The notes beneath the pieces are model-generated. The model searched no databases, was not told the DNA's origin, and saw nothing but the letters and a program-made list of their open reading frames with translations. Of a stretch of DNA of 64,000 nucleotides, positions 60,774-64,000 are shown in pieces (positions within the stretch are counted from its first letter, which is position 1; each line of letters begins with the position of its first letter). Source of the DNA: Candidatus Lambdaproteobacteria bacterium RIFOXYD2_FULL_50_16 (GTDB lineage Bacteria > SAR324 > XYD2-FULL-50-16); the NCBI GenBank assembly GCA_001783695.1, contig MFNE01000030.1, positions 11,884 through 75,883 on the forward strand, written 5' to 3'. Both the position numbers and the translations under genes were made by a program.

Positions 60774-62219
60774 ATGCAATTTGAACCGGTGATCGGGCTG
60801 GAGGTTCACGCCCAGCTCTCTACAGAAGCCAAGATGTTTTGCTCCTGCCCTAATCAATATGGAGCAGAGCCCAACCAAAACACCTGCCCTGTTTGTTTAG
60901 GTCTCCCCGGCGCTTTGCCCACGATCAATCAAAAGGCGGTTCAGTTTGCCATCCAGTTGGGGTTGGCCACTAATTGCAAGATTCGCCTAGACAGCCAGTT
61001 TGCCCGAAAAAACTATTTCTACCCAGACCTGCCCAAGGCGTATCAGATCAGCCAATTTGATCGGCCCATCTGCGAAGGTGGCTGGATCGAGATTGAAACC
61101 AAGGCGGGCACCAAACGGATTGGAATCACTCGTATCCATATGGAAGAGGATGCGGGCAAACTGGTCCACGAAGGCCAAGACCCCAACGCTTCTTATGTCG
61201 ATTTAAACCGCGCCGGAGTGCCTTTGGTTGAGATCGTCAGCGAGCCTGATATTCGCAACTCAGAAGAGGCCAAAGCCTATATGGAGAAGATCCATAGCTA
61301 TGTCACCTATCTGGGAGTCTGCAATGGGGATATGGAAAAAGGGAATTTACGTTGCGACGCCAACGTCTCGATTCGGCCTAGGGGTCAAGCCCAGTTTGGC
61401 ACTCGCACCGAGACTAAAAACATCAATAGTTTTAGAAACGTTGCTGCGGCGATTGAGTTTGAAATCGCTAGGCAAACCGATGCGGTTTTAGACGGGGAAA
61501 CCATCATCCAAGAAACCCGACTTTGGGACGGCGCGCTGAACCAGTCGCGCTCGCTACGGGTCAAAGAAGACAGTCACGATTACCGCTACTTCCCCTGCCC
61601 AGACCTGCCCGTGGTTAAAATCGAGCAAGAAGAGGTGGACCGGACCCATGCGAGTCTGCCCGAGTTGCCCGACCAAAAAAGGGACCGATTTGTTTTAGAA
61701 CATGGCTTGAGCCACTACGACGCCTCTGTCTTGGTAGCCTCGCAAGAGGTGGCCTTTTATTTTGAGCAATGCCTCAAAGCAGGGGCCAGTCCTAAACCAG
61801 CTACCAACTGGATCTTAGGTGATATGCTCCGACTACTCAACGAAACCAAAACCGAAGCCACTCAATGTAAGGTAGGGCCTAAAAGCTTGGCGCAAATGAT
61901 CGCCTTGATCGAGGACGGTACGATCAGCGGCAAAATCGCCAAAACCGTTTACCAAGAGATGTTTGAGACCGGCAAATATCCGGCGCAAGTGGTTGAAGAA
62001 AAAGGGCTTAAGCAGGTAAGTGATGAAGTTGCCCTGTTGGTAATTTGCCAAAAAATTGTAGCCGACAGCCCCGAACAGACCGCCGCCTACCAAGGGGGCA
62101 AGGACCGGCTGTTTGGTTATTTTGTGGGCCAAGCGATGCAAGCGACCAAGGGCAAAGCCAACCCTGGTGTGATCAATAAAATTTTTAAAGAACTCCTCGG
62201 CGAACCTAGCCAAGGTTAA
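60774..62219 (+). CDS. gatB: Aspartyl/glutamyl-tRNA amidotransferase subunit B
   Basis: GatB binds misacylated Glu-tRNA(Gln)/Asp-tRNA(Asn) and amidates it with GatA and GatC. The 481-aa protein opens with EPVIGLEVHAQLSTEAKMFCSC. The zinc Cys pairs CSC and CPVC frame NQNTCPVCLGLPGALPTIN. HDYRYFPCPDLPVV and a YqeY-like tail (about 330-480; NWILGDMLRLLNE, NPGVINKIFKELL) complete it. GatA/C are not in the window. Confidence 0.97.
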   Translation: MQFEPVIGLEVHAQLSTEAKMFCSCPNQYGAEPNQNTCPVCLGLPGALPTINQKAVQFAIQLGLATNCKIRLDSQFARKNYFYPDLPKAYQISQFDRPICEGGWIEIETKAGTKRIGITRIHMEEDAGKLVHEGQDPNASYVDLNRAGVPLVEIVSEPDIRNSEEAKAYMEKIHSYVTYLGVCNGDMEKGNLRCDANVSIRPRGQAQFGTRTETKNINSFRNVAAAIEFEIARQTDAVLDGETIIQETRLWDGALNQSRSLRVKEDSHDYRYFPCPDLPVVKIEQEEVDRTHASLPELPDQKRDRFVLEHGLSHYDASVLVASQEVAFYFEQCLKAGASPKPATNWILGDMLRLLNETKTEATQCKVGPKSLAQMIALIEDGTISGKIAKTVYQEMFETGKYPAQVVEEKGLKQVSDEVALLVICQKIVADSPEQTAAYQGGKDRLFGYFVGQAMQATKGKANPGVINKIFKELLGEPSQG

Positions 62220-62225
62220 GAAACT

Positions 62226-62245
62226 GGGGGCAAGTCCCCCCTTTT
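62226..62245 (+). terminator. Terminator after gatB
   Basis: A GGGGG / CCCCC stem with a 5-base loop is followed by C and four T residues, 6 bases past the stop. The short T-run makes it moderate. Confidence 0.6.
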
Positions 62246-62259
62246 CCAACTCCCCTAGA

Positions 62260-64000
62260 ATGAACAATTCCCCAAAAACCGTTAAATTGGCCGATTACCG
62301 GCCCTTTAGCCACGACCTTTTAGAAGTATCTTTGGCTTTTGACCTCTACGAAACCCATGTTTTGGTTACGGCTCGCTGCCATTATAAGGCCAAAAAAACG
62401 GCCAAAGAGATGTGGCTAGATGGGGAAAAGCTTGAACTCCAGTCGATCTTGATCAACGGGGCTCCCTGGAGCGACTATCAAATTGACGCAGAGGGCATGA
62501 AACTAACCGGTCTGCCCAAGGCCTTCGAGCTCACCTTGGTCACCCAGATTTACCCCAAGGAAAATAAAGCCTTAGAAGGGCTTTATCAGTCGGGCAGTCT
62601 CTTTTGCACCCAATGCGAAGCCCAAGGGTTTCGCAAAATCACCTACTTCCCTGACCGTCCAGATGTGATGACCCTTTTTAGAACCCACATCACCGCTGAC
62701 CTCGCCCAATACCCCGTTTTGCTTTCAAACGGCAACCGAATTGGCCAAGGCTCCCTAGAAGGAGGCCGCCACTGGGCCCTGTGGGAAGATCCTTTTAAAA
62801 AACCCTGTTATCTTTTTGCCCTAGTGGCCGGCGACCTAGTGGCCCGTCAGGACCGTTTTATCACAAAAAGTGGCCGTGTAATCGCATTAGAACTCTGGAC
62901 CGAGCCCGAAACCGCCCACAAAACCGCCCACGGCATGGAGAGTCTTAAAAAAGCCATGGCTTGGGATGAGCGGGTCTATGGTTTGGAATATGATCTCGAT
63001 ATCTTTATGATTGTCGCGGTCAAGGATTTCAATATGGGCGCTATGGAAAACAAGGGGTTGAATATTTTTAACTCCTCTTGTGTTCTGGCTAACCAAAAAA
63101 CCAGCACAGACGGGGAATTTGAGTGGATCATGGGGGTCATTGGCCATGAGTATTTCCACAATTGGTCAGGCAACCGGATCACCTGCCGCGATTGGTTTCA
63201 GTTAAGCCTCAAAGAGGGTTTAACCATCTTTAGGGATCAACATTTCTCCGCCGACATGACCTCTAAAGCAGTAAAACGGATCGAAGAGGTTAAGCTGATT
63301 AAAACCAGCCAATTTGCCGAAGACGGCGGCCCTATGGCCCATCCGGTACGGCCCGAATCTTATGTAGAAATAAACAATTTTTACACCTTGACCGTTTACC
63401 ACAAAGGTTCCGAATTGATTCGGATGGCCAGCCTAATCCTGGGCAAGTCGGGGTATTTTAAAGGGGCCAAGCTCTACTTTGAGCGCCACGATGGTCAAGC
63501 TTGCACCATCGAGGATTGGCTTAAAGCCTTAGAGGATGGATCGGGAGCCGATTTAAGCCGCTTTAAGGATTGGTATTTCCAGGCAGGCACCCCCGAACTA
63601 AGTTTAAAAGTGGACTGGGACGAAACCAAAGGGGAGGCTCGGCTGCATTGGCAACAAACCAACCCACCCACCCCAGACAGCAAAAAGAAGCAACCCTTAT
63701 TGATCCCGATCCTGCTCAAAGCCTTTGGTCAAAAGGGGCAAGCCCTTATCTACCAAGCTTTGGGCGAAAAAAGGCAAGGCGAGTGGCTCTACCTGATGGA
63801 CGGCAAAAAAACCGAGTTGGTTTTAGAAGGATTAAGCGAACGCCCCCTGCTATCGGTACTACGCGGTTTTTCGGCCCCTGTGCGGTTGCAGTATGAGCCT
63901 ACCCAAGCGGACCGCTTGGTTTTAATGGCCCATGATGACGATGGGGTCGGGGCTTTCGAAGCCGCCCAAGGACTCTTGACTACTGAAATTTTAGCGGGAA
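62260..64000 (+). CDS. pepN: Aminopeptidase N (partial, 3' end outside window)
   Basis: The plus frame is open from ATG 62260 to the edge (580 codons); the ORF track omits it as incomplete. The M1 motifs are present: GAMENKG (about 260, exopeptidase) and [12 protein letters not shown] (about 295, the zinc HExxH), followed by [12 protein letters not shown] with the third ligand Glu. The N-terminal barrel domain opens [15 protein letters not shown]. It resembles the E. coli PepN subgroup ([23 protein letters not shown]). The enzyme removes N-terminal residues from peptides in the cytosol. It lies 40 bases after gatB. Confidence 0.95.
   Translation, partial: [580 protein letters not shown]

Noticed and set aside
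1-64000. Magnetosome genes suggested by the hemerythrin richness
   Set aside because: No mam/mms homologue was recognised. Hemerythrin abundance alone is not diagnostic.

Overview
The window reads as a chromosomal stretch of a Gram-negative, probably proteobacterial organism. It encodes a TolC-type outer-membrane factor, a type I secretion inner-membrane complex, TatC, an O-antigen-ligase-type polymerase, lipoproteins, a C-terminal-Phe outer-membrane barrel, a FliA/WhiG-type sigma factor and a GspE-type ATPase. Three separate hemerythrin proteins (five modules in total) and a hemerythrin-tailed chemoreceptor suggest a motile, oxygen-sensitive or microaerophilic life. I cannot place it to genus. 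No magnetosome, rRNA or tRNA gene was seen.

0-14.6 kb, secretion locus. Read leftwards: an ABC half-transporter with a destroyed ATP site, a triple hemerythrin, a second ABC protein with an intact Walker A, an HlyD adaptor, then, behind a hairpin and its own promoter, a giant Ala-rich heptad-repeat protein that runs off the left edge. Divergently, rightwards: a TolC-like factor, a secreted coiled-coil/FGE-fold protein, a TerB-like protein and an MBL-fold hydrolase. The divergent control region carries three sequence boxes repeated in mirror orientation. 14.8-24.8 kb: a 10-repeat TPR protein, a TPR/membrane protein, a HelD-like helicase, a Phd-type toxin-antitoxin pair, a MinD/FlhG-like ATPase, def, rnhB and small hypotheticals.

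24.3-34.6 kb: leftward rpmB, rhodanese-NifU fusion, gmk, RSH synthetase and STAS-like gene behind a clear sigma70 promoter; then the hemerythrin chemoreceptor, a TatC with a large cysteine-bearing insertion, and an ArgA-like acetyltransferase. 34.2-42.6 kb: a leftward run of DnaQ-like exonuclease, GspE-type ATPase, degenerate cyclase-like membrane protein, outer-membrane barrel, FecR protein, Ig-like lipoprotein and bacteriohemerythrin; it looks like an envelope-signalling or envelope-structure cluster.

42.7-64 kb: O-antigen ligase-like protein, MpgP-type phosphatase, thrH-nnrS-metH operon, uvrC with an acidic insertion, AAA ATPase, YiiX-type amidase, FliA-like sigma factor, MltD, PopT (DUF368), hpt, gatB and the start of pepN. 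The main candidate for an undescribed system is the T1SS locus: a one-live/one-dead ABC heterodimer, a hemerythrin with three modules and a heptad-repeat substrate. The ORF track misses both genes that cross the window edges (the giant repeat protein and pepN).
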